Shown here: positions 8,442 to 21,797 of the stretch, in pieces
Layout: each line of letters starts with the position of its first letter
Position numbering within the stretch: position 1 is the first letter of the stretch
DNA from: Drosophila persimilis
Lineage: Eukaryota > Arthropoda > Insecta > Diptera > Drosophilidae
DNA: 64,000 bases
Direction: 5' to 3'
Assembly: GCF_003286085.1 (NCBI RefSeq)
Contig: NW_020825322.1
Span: 2,294,001-2,358,000 of the forward strand
Made by a program: the position numbers and the translations under genes
The notes under the pieces: model-generated
What the model saw: the letters and a program-made list of their open reading frames with translations, nothing else
Told to the model about the DNA's origin: nothing
Database searches by the model: none

Positions 8442-11400
8442 TATGTATCCTGGGCTATGGTTTAGAAATGCTTTAAAAAAATAATCAATTCTTTGGGATC
8501 GTTTATCGGAGCAAAAAGCTGAAATATTGAGCTCCGTTGGGTTTATTCCGAGAATCGAAGGGTTTTCGATGACATCTAAATGGAATTTATACAATTCATG
8601 GGCTTGGAATCGGCTTCCAGCCTTTAAAGCAAGTAACCCAAGATGATCTTTCGCCACAAAGCAACGCATTTCCTGCAAAAATATTAAGTGGCTCAAACTG
8701 TGGCCCTTATAAAATGCAGAGAAAAGTGAACAGGAGACTGCTGCTGGAACATTTGCAAATTGAATTTGACCTGGCAGTCACGGTACAGGTTACAGGACCT
8801 CCCTTTCACAAAGCAAAGTCGGTGGCGGAGGAGGTGGAGGTGGGGGCGAACAAAATGAATTTAACGGGGCATTTGGAATGCACTGAAACGGTTAGCTTGA
8901 TTACTTGGCCCTGCCGTACATTGTTGCTTCAAGGGTGAAAGGTTAAAGCTGCCACTGAATCAACCCGCACAAAATCAGACAGACACACACACACACACTT
9001 GTACGACATTGTACGAGTGTACAAGAGAGCTGCTCGTCCTCGTATGAGCTGCAATAAAAAAAAGCAACAAGTTGAAAGACCACGCAAGCAAAAAGCAAAA
9101 GCCATCAAGGCCCCCCTCACACACACACACACACCAATACCATTCCCAATCACAAGACCAGAAATACCCCAACCACAGCACAAAAACCCATCAGCAATTC
9201 GAGCACATAAAAATGGTTATAACCAAGAACCAAGAAAGGAATGATTATGGCTGCCATCAAAACCGAATATGGGGATACCCTTATTGAATATACGACTGCC
9301 TGATGTGGATCCTCTGTCCCCAATCGATTCACCTTTTAAGGGGTATATTTCTTATTTCCACTTCCTTAAAGGATCCCCCTTTAAAGGCTTTGCTTTATAC
9401 GAATCTTTCCTTCTGCAAAGCGCCTTCTAGGACCTTGCTATGAAGGGCTCTTAGGTTAAATTCGATTTGGATTCACCTTTCGGGCATATCCAGCTGCATT
9501 TTTGTTCTCCTTCGCATGGGAATACTGTAACACCCGCTGGATGGAGGGTATCGAAATGGAAAACAATAACAAGAAGCAAACAGCAATGCCAACACAATAC
9601 ACTACAATGGGCACAACTGTTGCTGTTGCTGTTCTTGTTCTGCTCTTGTTTCTGCTGTGTTCTCTTCTCTTCTGGCTTCTGGTGCCCGCTTTGGCCGTGG
9701 CTTGTGCCGTTGTCTGGCATTGCCAAGTAATGACAGGCGCGAGCTTGAAATGAAAGCGAAGCGCAGGACAGCCGCAGCCCACAGCCACAGCCACAGCCCC
9801 ACTTACAGCAACGGCAACAGCCACAGCAAACAGAGTGAAGAGAGAAGAGAACACAACGGTAGTCGCGTGGAAGTGACATTCGTCTTCAGACAAAAGCCCA
9901 AGCACAAGGAAGAGTTGCGATGCTGAGGGGGACAAGGCGATAGAGAAGGCAATAGTATAGGCCAAAGAGAAGGAGCCGCAAAACAATGGGTCGGTGGGTC
10001 GGTGGGTGGCTGAGTGGCATGAGAGTCCCCTAACCCCCATACAGGGTACCCCCATTTATCAAATTGGAGAAAAGCCATCAAATTTATATAGCACACCCCC
10101 TGGCGTACCCATCAAAATCATTTCATTTGATTTCGTTTCGTTTATATAATATCCCCCCAGCTCCAGGTAGGTAAAATATTATTGATCAGATCAGCATTAC
10201 TAATTGAGTTCATATAAGCCATATATCCATGTCTGATTGGGCACGGATTTAGTCAGCAAACGCGCTCAGAGAATCTTCAGAGACCCTTCAGTTTTGCAGT
10301 GGGAACGAACCTGTTTAAAGATCAAGCTTTTACATAATAATTTATATTTTGTGGCTATTTTCTATACACTCTCTAATGCGAAAAGTATTCCCTGAAAATT
10401 CAGATAAATTCGATTAAAATCGGGACTCCTTAGGAAACCATTCCAAGTGGGATTCACTTTTTCACATTCTGCAAAATCGAAGGCTTAATCGTTTTATTAA
10501 TTTTTATGGGGGGTATTTAGAGAGATATTTGGCCATAGATTCGAAGTGAGATCCGGCCAGGGTATGCTGTAGTTCCATCTGTGGGCTCTCAGCATTCTGT
10601 CGCGTTGCACGAGTCTGCGTTGCTCCCGGGACACCCGGTATTTATGTACAATATGCACATATGTATGTGTATTGATATGCTGCGCTTTGTGGCCGTTGAT
10701 GTTGATATGCTCGACGTGACTTATATTATACATATATCTCTACACACACACACACACACACACCATTTATTGTGTATGCTACTATGTATCCACATCCACA
10801 TCCACATCCACATCTGTGCCACTAAAGAGAGGTACGAGGCACTTGTGTCAGAGTGTGTGAGAGCGAGAGTGGCATACAATTACGCCTTGTTTGTCTTGTC
10901 CTCGCCATGCCTTGTTCTTGTCTGTTCCTGTTCTGTTCCTTGCCTGCTCCACTCCGCCCCTCCCCACCCCACCACACCCCTCTCCACTCGTCTCTGAGCT
11001 CTGTTTTTATGTTCTCTCGTTGTTGGCTCCTATTATTGTTATTGCTACGACGCCCAATTCTTTGGAATACTTTCGTCGTACTGCTTATTATTTTGCAAAT
11101 ACTTGAGGCCAAGAGGCCCCCTTCCCCTACCCCCCACCGCATGCTCCAAACATATTTGAAGCCAGCGAACAACAATTGCCCACTATAAGCATGTTGGGTA
11201 ATTTTTGTATTCTCCATTCTTGAGTTTACATTTATTTTTTGGCTCCCTTTTTGCCATATTATTTGTGCGCTTGGTTTACACACAATGGGGCCGGGGCCGG
11301 GCCGTCTGGTGTGCGGCTTATTTTCGAGAGTTGACGAGCGACAATTGCAGGACCTGCCGCCGGGGAGAGGGAGAGAGCTGGAGCAACAAGTGTGCGAATA

Positions 11401-13737
11401 GCACAGATAAGTTGGTATTATTCGGGGTCATTGGTTAACAGAAAATGTAATTCCGAGTGCATTTTGGTCTGGATCTGATCTCTAAAGGATATCCCCCAAC
11501 ATCTACTGTTCGAGAAATTAGCTATAGACCTACTTCCGATTGAAAGATGATAGCAGTTGGGATTGGAAAATAAAGTTTTTGATGGACGTGAGAGGGCAGA
11601 CGAGACAAGCCTTGAACTGTGACTGTGAAAGGCAAAGAAAGGATCAAATAAATCACAATTACCACAGTTCTAAGAATGATTGCCTGGATCACGTATAAGT
11701 TTCTGCCCAACACCCACTATCCACTATCCGGGGCCAGACCAGGCCAGGCCTTCGCATTCGATTCATTCGTTCTGCAAATGGCTTTGCCTAATTTGTTCTT
11801 TTACTTTTGTTCTTGTTTGTGGCCTAATGCTCATGGCCTTCTGGCATTCGTATGCAAAGAGCGCATAAATTTAATCAGTTAGTGGGACGCTTTTTTTTGT
11901 TTTTTTTTGCTGCTTCTGGTGGGCGTAGCCATGCCGTGTAGGTGTGGCCAAGGCTCTGCGTGTTGGCCAAGACAGAGAACAGACAACAGCCACATGGACT
12001 CGAACTCTGACGGACCGGACACGGACATGCGGACAGTGGCATCTATGCCGGGTCACAGGCCGCATGTTCTGCACATGCCCAGCGCCAGACTGGCAGACGG
12101 GAGACCGAAGATGGCAGGATAGGGTGGCAAGGGAGGATTGGAAGGATGATTGTTACCAAGTTCTCCTCTCTTACTCTCTTTCTATTCCTCTTTCTGGGCA
12201 TCATTCATTGATTTCTGAGACTTTTTTGTCTAGCCTTTCGGGTTTTTCCTCTCATTGGGTTTGATTTTGTTTCGCTAGCATTGCCGTTGCCATTGCCATT
12301 GCCGTTGCCATTTCCTGTATGTGCTAAACCAATAAACCAACTTTTGACATGTCTGCCTGTTGGCTGTTTGAATTGCGTCCTAATTGTACCACTCAGTATG
12401 TGTGTGGGCGTCTCTGCCTGTCTGCCTCTCTGCCTCTTGGACTTATGGTGCGGAATTGTCAACGAATTGTGGACCAAACGTATGGAGCTTTCTCTCAACC
12501 CCTACCAAATCAATCAATCAATCAATTAGCCAAGGCATCTAGTATCTGTGCTCCCATCAAACGCTGAGACTCTCACGCTGATCCCATCGAATAAAGATCA
12601 ATTTTCATATGACTTGCACACTGACTTTGCTTCAATTGAATATTTCCAGCTATCCTGCTCTCCAGCTTTCAACCTTTCAGCCAGCCACTGGCATGGCTTC
12701 CAGCTGGGCTAATTATTATGGGCTCCTCCTCCGGCTCCTCCTCCGGCGAGGAAGCAGAGCACGCACATCATCATCAATCACGGCGTGTCCCTGGCATCGT
12801 TCGGCAAATTTGACAGCGATTGCGACATTTACAACTGTCCCCCCCCAGGTTCCCTCTACTTCCCGCCAGTTCTGCTCGATGCGGCTCGGCCTGGCTCTCA
12901 GGCTTTCAGGCTCTCAGGTTCTCAGGCTTCAGGTTGGCTTAAAGTGTCCATCAGCAGAGGAGAGCACGATGAAGTGGCTTCAGCGGCTAATCTCCGTTAG
13001 CAACGAAGGCCCTCGAGCAGCAAGACAGCTTCGTGGATAATGATGATTATGCGGTAGCAGGCGAGCGAATGAACTAATCTGCAAAAAACACCTTCAAAAT
13101 GACAAAAGAAAACACATTCATTTCGACAGTATTCAACAGTATTCAAATTGAACTAAATTTCTCTTCTGCTAAATGAATATCTTAGTCTATAAAAACCAGC
13201 TCTAATCGGTGTATTTTTTGCGATAAGCAGCGATTGTCAGACATTACAAAGGACAACAAAGCCCAAATAAATAGAATATAATTAGATATGAGTCCAGCAA
13301 ACGAATTATACATATATTAATATATTAAAAAAAATTAAATCATCCCATAAATCGAACTATGATATAAATAAATAAATTATATTGGAATTATTAGAATATT
13401 TATTGATGTAAAAAAATACCCATTTAAATAAGAAATTAATCAAAAAATAAAATACAAATGGGAAATACTTGTTGTTGTGGTTCTTCCCAAATTTAATTTA
13501 TTTTAATTTACTTTGCGTCGGCCTTGTTTGCGAGGGGGGGGGGAGGTCCTGTGCTTGGTCAAGGGAATGCAGTGGCGCTCAATGAGAGCACTTTTCGTGT
13601 GCCAATTTCAGAGGATACTGCTGCCCTCTCGCCTGCTCCGCTGCGGTCGTGTCTCTTCATCCAAAAAAAATCATAAAAAATAGAATATAAAACGAGGGGG
13701 AACGTTGTGAGTTGCTGCGGACACCGCAACTCTACGG
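8442..13737. other. Non-coding stretch, no gene supported
   Basis: It carries CA repeats (8985-8998, 9118-9134, 10742-10763), a CCACAT repeat (10790-10814), a TTGCCA/CCATTG run (about 12283-12310) and an AT-rich block (about 13290-13510). Open frames of up to 199 codons at 9456-10055 and 153 codons at 10822-11283 run through simple repeats and do not resemble proteins. Confidence 0.5.
10790..10814 (+). repeat. (CCACAT)n repeat
   Basis: About four units of the hexamer, shortly after a CA repeat. Confidence 0.85.
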
Positions 13738-14807
13738 TTATACCCGATACTAAGTCAGTATGGCTCTCCTCCGGCAGACGCCGCTAATATTTAACGACAC
13801 GACAAAGAGTGCGTGCGAGAGAGACAGAAAATCAGTCTGAGCGTGACGTCGGGCGCTGCGTAGCCAATGCAAATTGATTTGTTCCTTTTGGCTATAAAAA
13901 TGATCTGATCTGATCCAGATTCACCAATCTGATAGATATGGTCATTATCTATGATTCTGCGTTTTTAGTTTTCTCAAATCTGCAATATTGTGGATGCAAC
14001 AGATTTTCGTCCTTTGTGGGGGCGGAAGGGGGTGGGGCGAAATTTTGAGATATACGTTTTATAGTGAGATCTAACAGGAGTACGGACACTAAATTTGGTT
14101 ACTCTAGCCTTAATATTCTCTGAGATTTGTGAATATCCCCAGATTTGCATCCTTTGCGGGGGCGGAAGGGGGTGTGGCGAAATTTTGAAACAAACTCGTC
14201 TCGGTCCGATATATTAGGAGTGTGGATACCAAATTTGGTTGCTCTAGCTTTTATAGTCTCTGAGATCTAGGCGCTAATGTTTTACTCTAAGCAAAGCCGC
14301 CTATGCTACGTGTGTGTTAGAGAGAGACAGGGCGAGAAAAAATGAAATTGTTTTCTTGATGCTGGCTATAATAATAATACGATCCAATTCAGATTCTGCA
14401 GCATAAAAGATATGGTCATTCTCTACGATTCTGCGTTTTTGGTTTTCTCGTATCTTTAAAATTGTGGATGCCACAGATTTTCGCCCTTTGAGGGGGCGGA
14501 AGTGGGCGGGGCAAAGTTTTGAAATATTTTGGTAGCAGTGACATATCACAGAAGTCTGGATCCAAAACATCGTTGCTCTAGCTCTTATAGTCTTTGAGCA
14601 TTAGGCGCTGAAGGGGACGGACAGACGGACAGACGGACAGACGGACGGACGGACAGACAGACAGGGCTCAATCGACTCGGCTATTGATGCTGATCAAGAA
14701 TATATATACTTTATAGGGTCGGAAACGATTCCTTCTGGACGTTACACACATCCACTTTTACCACAAATCTAATATACCCCAATACTCATTTTGAGTATCG
14801 GGTATAA
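13738..14807 (+). mobile_element. mini-me/DINE-1-like non-autonomous element
   Basis: About 1.07 kb bounded by inverted ends TTATACCCGATACT (13738-13751) and its exact reverse complement (14794-14807). The right part has the mini-me hallmark: a (GGAC/AGAC)n tract (14615-14664), a conserved core around CTCAATCGACTCGGC, then a TA-rich run leading to ACTTTATAGGGTCGGAAACG. The body holds two or three diverged repeats of a unit containing GGGGGCGGAAG and AAATTTTGA (about 13940-14130, 14140-14270, 14400-14600). No coding capacity is seen. Such elements are copied in trans and are usually grouped with Helitron/Helentron-type DINE-1 elements. The related ISY/ISX elements of D. miranda have a similar plan. 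GA-rich stretches occur at 13814-13825 and 14320-14330. Confidence 0.75.
14615..14664 (+). repeat. (GGAC/AGAC)n tract inside the mini-me-like element
   Basis: A tandem tetranucleotide run with alternating GGAC and AGAC units, the GTCY-type tract (other strand) typical of mini-me elements. Confidence 0.92.
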
Positions 14808-17458
14808 AAAAAACCAGCTCATCCGTCCATGGACCTTGTTCTGGGACCAGATTGCTGCGGCCATGTTGGTGGTCCGTCAACACGCGTTCAGTGCATGACA
14901 GCCCATGGATGTCCAGCAGCCGGCACCGGCAACAAGCCACGCTTGACCCGTTTTCAATGGCCAAGAGTGCCGTTCATGGCAGTTGCGAAAGAGAGAGAGA
15001 GACAGGAGAGAAGCGACCCTGCAATCCTTTAAATGTAAAAACGTTTTCCATAGTGGTCGGCCTGATGAGAGCTCTAAGCCTTTCTGAGGTTTGATATGAG
15101 AAACGAAAGGAACCTCAACGCCAAACCAATGTCTATTTACAAGTATTTCTATGCCAAAAGAGCTGTTGATTCTATTGAATAATTAGCAGATTCCAATCAA
15201 TTGTGCTGCAAAACCTCAACTCAATTATAATCATTAAATGATGCATTGGAATTGCCTGGGACAAATGCCTGATTGGTTGTGCGACTAAAAGTGCCAGCTT
15301 GACCTCAAATGACCCGTTCGTTGGCTTTCAATTGATTGCCATACGGGTGAGCAGGCTTAGCAAAATTCCATGAACTATCAATGCGGAAAGCCGCAATTAA
15401 ATAATTATGATTCAAAGCTTCGAAGCCATTGGGGGAGTGGCTGAGCAAATTAAGACCGAATGTTGAAATAATTTCAATTGTCGCTCTTTGGAGCATTGTA
15501 CATTACATATTTAGTTTCAATTATTTAATTAAATAATTAATTTGCGCTTAATGTGCAGTTAAATTTAATGGCTATTAAAAATGTAAAAGGCACACGCACC
15601 GCACGGCACCGCACACGTTGACGGAATTTAAAGCGCATGACAGAGCGGGCCCGAATAAGTATGCTACACATATTTTTGGTTTAGAAGGATTTACAAGGAC
15701 TCCTGTAGAGCCCCCAAGCCCCTGCTGCCTTGCTAATTGAGAAAGCTGCCCGGCATTTTGGTCAATAATTTAAAATTAACACTTGCCACACACACACACA
15801 CACACACACACAGAAGCACACACACACGCCACTACCACCCATTATGGCCTGCCAGCAGCAAACCCCTTGTGGCTTTTCCGGACTATTTCTGTGTTCGGGT
15901 GTGTGTATGTGTGTGTGTTGTTTTTTCCTCCACATACTACAGGTGAACCACATTTGTATATGGCATACTGAAAATCAATAGACTAAGCCATCCAACCACA
16001 CAGAACCCACCCCATGCCAAGAGGGCACACAGTCCCTGGTCCCAGCACCCAGCCCCAGCCCCCAGCCCCAGCCAAAGCCTTCTGCCTGGCTCTTGTTCTC
16101 TATTAATAGATCGAGCTGATGTGGAATGCTCTGGCCAGCTTTTTGTGTCAAAATGTATGTCCTTTCGGGCCACCAATACAACCGCCCCACTTCCATCCAG
16201 GAAGACCCGACCTCAAAATGGAACACAATTAAAGCGGCTTATGAATTTAATTGTTGATGGACTTTGGGGCCTGCAAAATATTTGCACTCAAACAGTGCTT
16301 TTGGTGGGTGGTTTTTTGGGGCGGGGATTGATTGATTTACCCCCCAATGGCTGGCTGGATGCTGGATGGCTGGCCGTCTGGCTGATTGATGAATCGCCCA
16401 AATGCATTATAGAAACATTTTCGAGTGGGGATGCATCATCATTAGGTTGCATGCAGCTGGTCTCTATCTCTCTCTCTGCGAGTGTGGTTACAGGTGCAGT
16501 TCTCAACTCAATTAAAATGGCCCCCCTCCCCGCCCGACAGGCTTAAATTTCCACCTTTCCATTAATATTGCTTTCAGGATGTGCAAATGTCCGTACATAT
16601 TTTCTTTTCAGGCCATAAATGGCAACAAAAATGGAAGCAGTTGGAAAATGGTACATTTCGTTAGTTTCTAATTAATTTAGTTTATGAAACTTCTGCAAAC
16701 GTATCCAAATTATGTCCACAACAATGAAGCTGGGTCCTGCCATATAAATTACCCATTTTGATGAGGCAAATGAAGGACATTTTTTGAGTTTGGCTTGAGC
16801 TTATGGTGCTGGATGGAAAGCTCTCAGCCAGGCCTCAAATGTCCTGAAAATCAAAATAAATATGCGTCGAGTGCGGCATCAGCACCATCGTGTGTGTGCG
16901 TGTGTGTATGAGTCTGTGTGTGTGTGAGTGGGGGATAACAGTAACAAAACCGGGGCCTGGCCGGGCATATAAATGGCTTCATTTTGACGAACTGCCAGAC
17001 CATTTGCATGCGTGTCTAACTGTGTACAAATTTTTGCGGATTTCTGCTCCTCCCTCCACCTCTTCCTCTCCCTCTTTTAGAGGGCAAACGCAAATGATGT
17101 TCTTTGTTTGTCTGTCTGAGTGTGTGCTTAGCCCCCTAAAGCTCCCAAACCCGCTTTCAGCCCCAAATCTCATTCCATTCGTTGGCCTGGAATTATTTAC
17201 AGAATAATCCAATCACATTTAATGCAAGCTGGCAGTGTTTAAAAAAACCCAGACCAAAAATTAAGCACCGAAGGCTCAGAAAACTGAATCATTTGCAGAG
17301 CTCAAGGCATTTTTGACATCGAAAATTATAGTTCAAACTTCTGATAAGACAGAAGGAAATTATAAGGGTTTTAGCATAGAAAAAATATGTGACCAGATGG
17401 AATACAGCATTTCGAAAAACTAGCTCGACTTTTCTTCGGTCGTGCGCCAACCCCCGGC
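14808..17458. other. Non-coding stretch, no gene supported
   Basis: Contains CA repeats (15787-15812), a CCAGC-rich run (about 16043-16075), GT repeats (about 16890-16926) and ordinary AT-rich DNA. No frame shows family resemblance. Confidence 0.5.
15787..15812 (+). repeat. (AC)n microsatellite
   Basis: An uninterrupted AC run of about 13 units. Confidence 0.95.
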
Positions 17459-17607
17459 TCACTTGCTCCGCTTCGGTCGGGTTCACTCGGCTCGGTTGGG
17501 TCCACTCGCTTCAGTCGGATCCACTCGCTGCGGTCGTGTCCAATCGCTTCGGTCGAGTCCACTCGCTGCGGTCGGGTCCACTCGCCTCCGTCGAGCCCAC
17601 TCGCTCG
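17459..17607 (+). repeat. 19-bp minisatellite
   Basis: Tandem units centred on CCACTCGC at 17483, 17502, 17521, 17540, 17559, 17578 and 17597, exactly 19 bp apart, with a looser unit at 17459. The consensus is roughly TCCACTCGCTGCGGTCGGG. Units alternate between two forms (GCTGCGG and GCTTCGG), hinting at a 38-bp higher-order unit in the middle. Because 19 is not a multiple of three the array cannot encode a periodic peptide, so it is non-coding. Confidence 0.92.
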
Positions 17608-20600
17608 TTCCCGATATGAGCCAAAACTTTTCTTATAATAGATATTTTACGATTTACTTAGCATTTCATCAAACGATCCCATCCAAAGCAGGATACCTAT
17701 CAGGGATTCTTTCATCTCGATTTTCCCATGGATGATTACCTATATATACATATACATATGTATGTATGTAAATACCGGAAAACATTTGCAAATATATCTA
17801 CATTTAAATACGTGGTACTAGAGAAAAACCAATATTAAATATTTAGTATTAAGTCCGTTTGCATCTGTATAGGGTGTATCCTAAAAAACAGCTTCAATTC
17901 GTTCCAATTTTAGTTTGTTCTTTGAGCCATTGCTACCACGGATTCGATGGCTTCGTGGCGCAATGGGATGTCAGAGAAGACACGAAAAGACAGCCCAAAG
18001 GACGGGCTATCCTTTTGCTTGTGGATGCCAAAAGTCATCTGAGTATTTCCTTCGCCAACTAGTTGGCATGTCCATTTAAAGTTTTCATAATATTGTCAGC
18101 TGAAAGACGAACCATTTCCCACTTATCCTCCACTTTGATTGATTTCAAAATCAATTTTCTAATCTTTTTCTGGAACGTAACTGGTTTACCCTCCTCCCAC
18201 CGACCTCCTCTGCAACTTATTTCCGTTTTCAACGCGCACTTTCTGCCAGGCAGCATCTCCGTACCCCGGGAAATTCGGGCGTGTCGCTGTCGTAAAGTTC
18301 TTGGAGCTGCTGCCCAAGGACGCCCGCTTGGCTTCATAAAAATAGTTGTAAATTTCCGAGCAGTCTGCATAAATTGCCGGGAACGACAGGGTTCCAGGGT
18401 TTTTCTCCCCCGCCCACCAACGACCCTACGACCCCCAAGACTCTGCGAGGGTTCGCCCTCTGCTGCCACGTCAGGAAGTTTCACACGTCGTTTCAATCCT
18501 GGAAGGCAGTAAAAAGTGACGCAACTTTTGTAAACATTGTCAACAGTCGTAAATTTTCCAAGCTCTTGGCTAAACCTGATTATCCCTGTAGTTGCTCAAG
18601 TAGTGGAGACGAGCGAACTCGTAGATACAACATGATGATCGTCTCGTCGCCGTACGCCCATCCCCATCTGTGTATCTCTGTGTCTGTGTCTGTATTTTGG
18701 TGTGCAGTCGTAAATCCATTTTGTATACTTTTCTCTGGCATTCATCGGGGATGAACCAACCTAATTATAAGTTCCATTTCTTTCCTTGCCTTTCCTTTTT
18801 TTGGGTGGCATTTGCATTAGAAAAGTGCCACACAATGGACAGCGGGTTGCCCCCCCTAGAGAGTGTGCAACAGTTTGGCATCTCTATCCATGAGTATCTC
18901 TGTATCTTTCATGGTGTGTGTGTGCTTGTAAGAAGATTTATGATTTGTGGCCTTTCCACTGCTTTCCCTGCTTCCTGGGAGGGTCGTCAGTGGCGGCATC
19001 CACCTGACGCCTGACGCCTGACAGCTGCCACAGAGTCCATGAGAGTGTGTCCTGCCAGGAATACACACTCTGTTGTGTACATATGTATGTAGGAGTAGCT
19101 ATGTGTGTAAGATGAATGTATCTGGCATCTGCAGATATAGCCATTTGCCTGCCTGGCTGGCAATTCCATTTTCACATCTCGGCAGAAACAAATTCAATTA
19201 CAAGCCAAGCAAAATGTGCGTTCAAATCCAAGGCGGGCCCTGAGAGGGTCTGACGATCACACACACACACACACACCCGTACTATATGTACATATGTTTA
19301 GCTAAAATTAAAATCATATGCATGAAATGAGCGCGAAATTGAAATGGAATGAAATGAAATAAATACAGGCCCCAGAGCGAGGCGACGGAAAAGTTTCCCC
19401 ACGAAAGTTTCCCTGCATCCGCATTCTCTTCTAGGGTCTCTCGGTTTCAGCTTTCATTCTTTAATCTCAATCTTACACCCTGCTCCTGTTTTCTTGGCCC
19501 TCCCCTCCGCCTCTCTATCGAGACATTGACACAAATCCGAAGAAAGAGAACGAGAGGCGGATAGCTCTCGCCAGCGAGAAGCATAACGAACTGGAAATGC
19601 TCTAAAGCCAAGAAGAAAACGACTACAAAATTGCACAAATATCAAGGAATGGAGTTCCAGAAATATGCAGCTCTTTCCTTGAAAAACCTCCAAAAAATAT
19701 CCATATAATACCTAACGATTGCTTTTGCCTTTCGCCAACATCTTTCACCACATATCGAGTAGACTCTTATTTGAATCTACAGCATTTGATGACATTTTCG
19801 CATCCATCCGACGCGTTGGAGTCTCAGCCGAAGTCTCAGAGCATAAGGCGTGCAGATTTGAGCCCGGCTGAGTGTTGCTGTCGTGACTGTGGCTTCAGTA
19901 ACTTTTACTACGATAGAACACCACGGCACACCATCCCCTTTGGCAATGGCACTGCGGTCTCAGGGCATGGCATCCCATCGTCAGGCATCGCTTCCTTTAA
20001 GGCTTTAAGTTGCTCGAAGCACGACGCCCGACGTTCAGCATGTGACGGAAGTCGGAGTGAGCTTCCGCCTCCAGCTGATGGCCATTGTCACTATGCTCTT
20101 CATTTCCCCCCAGTGTCTCCCCGGTCCTTTGCCCCCCGAAACTAATTTATTTACCTAGAACCCAACTGCTGACGCCTATTTGTATGCAATTAATTTTGTT
20201 GCTGCCTCTCTCCGCCAGGACAAAAAAAAATATAAAAAACAGACCTCAAGACAGGGGCGTCGTGCTACAAAGTGGCAAAATGATAGGGGGGCCCAAAGAA
20301 AGTGTTTTTTATGGGATCACTTGTCATTTTGGTTGCTTGCCAGATCTCAGATCACAGATCTCATTATTCCCCCATGGACTACGCTTCTGATTTAATTTAA
20401 GCAAATCAACTAAATTGCCGGGGGAGGCACGGGGGATGCCCACATCCCGAAATGACCATACGCCTGTCAGCAATCTAATGAAAATTGATGCTATATGATT
20501 TACACTTTTCCGTTGGCAAATTTATTGTTTTTCCTCCTGGCCGGACACCGACTCCTTCTCTCCTTCTGGTATTCTAATGGCCGCCAAAAGAATATATATA

Positions 20601-20799
20601 AATGAGTATTTGCGGCGGGGAACAGAAAGTGCGTGTGCGTGTGCGAGTCGGAGTGAGAGAGAATGAAATTAATGAACTTCCCACAGCTTGAAGGATCTTC
20701 ATTTCGGCAATTGACAGCTCGAAAAATTCCCTAAAAAATACACTAAAACCAACGAGAGTTTAGGCACAAATTAATGAGTTCTAATTTCATAAAAATAGT

Positions 20800-21130
20800 T
20801 TGGCTCTCAAAAGAATTAATTTTCAACTTTACAATTTCTTATTTATTTTTTTTTATTACGGATTATATTTTACTGGTTTTTTTAACCTGAAGTTTATTTT
20901 ATATATATTTTTTGATATTATTATTATACTATTTTATTATTATATTTGTGTATATTATTTATTTTTAATTTTTATTCTTTTAACGCGTTTTTTTTATAAG
21001 ATGGGACTGTTTTTGAAAAGACTTTTGAGTGCGCAACTTTATGTAAAGTTTCTTTAAAGTTAAATCAATTAAAAGTTATATTTTTTATTTATATTATATG
21101 TTATTATAATATTTCATTTCAAACCTTTTT
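20800..21130. other. AT-rich block
   Basis: Long runs of T and A with no gene. Several such blocks recur across the window at irregular intervals. Confidence 0.7.
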
Positions 21131-21769
21131 TCTAGGCAAAGTTTCTTTTAGACGGGGGGCCGACACAATTAACAGCTCAGACTCACCTGAAATAAGAAAT
21201 TGAGAAGAAAAGACAACAAAAATTAGTAAAAGTTGTGTGTAAGTATTGGGTAAGAGAGAGAGAGATAGGTATACGCATAATATATAATTCATCTGTTGAT
21301 GATGGCACTTAAATAATTTTTAATGGCAATTTTAAATGCGGCTAATTGCCGCAGATATCGTTGGTTTTTGTTTCTATTTTTTGCTTTTTACGAGTTTTCC
21401 ATTTGAAAGTTTTTCCCCTGTTGGTTTTTTTTATTATTACATAAGGGTGGGGTGGTTCGGGGGCAAGGGAGGCGGCCAGCTAGGCTGTTAACTGTCACTG
21501 GCATGCATTGACCGGCAGTGAAATGAAGGTTGCGGTCAAACTAAGTCCCACACAGACTCTCCCCTTCTCTGCGATGGTGGAGGGGCTATGTATTTGTATA
21601 TGTATTTGTATTTGTATACGTATTGTGTAAGTGGTTGTTGCTGTTGTTACAGACGGTTTGCGGCGGCTCTGGCTCTGACTGTGGCTCTGGAGATGCGGCT
21701 GGGGTTGTCATGAAGAAAAGCCGGGTTGGTTGACAGCGGCTTTAACCTGCGGTTTGGCCTTCGGCCATC

Positions 21770-21797
21770 GGCCAGTGGCCAGTGGCCAGTGGCCAGT
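21770..21797 (+). repeat. GGCCAGT 7-bp tandem repeat
   Basis: Four tandem units of GGCCAGT. Confidence 0.85.

Noticed and set aside
8430..8696. 88-codon minus-strand frame facing glue-type gene 4
   Set aside because: It starts at a non-ATG codon, overlaps the probable 3' end of the glue gene, and has no recognisable family.
9456..10055. 199-codon minus-strand frame
   Set aside because: Composition follows simple repeats (Ala/Val run) and no ordered domain is seen.
17945..17975. tRNA A-box-like TGGCGCAATGG
   Set aside because: No B box or cloverleaf downstream, so not a tRNA gene.
19771..20145. 124-codon frame ending at an acceptor-like C-run AG
   Set aside because: It begins at TTG, has no family resemblance, and the acceptor-like site lies inside the frame, not before it.
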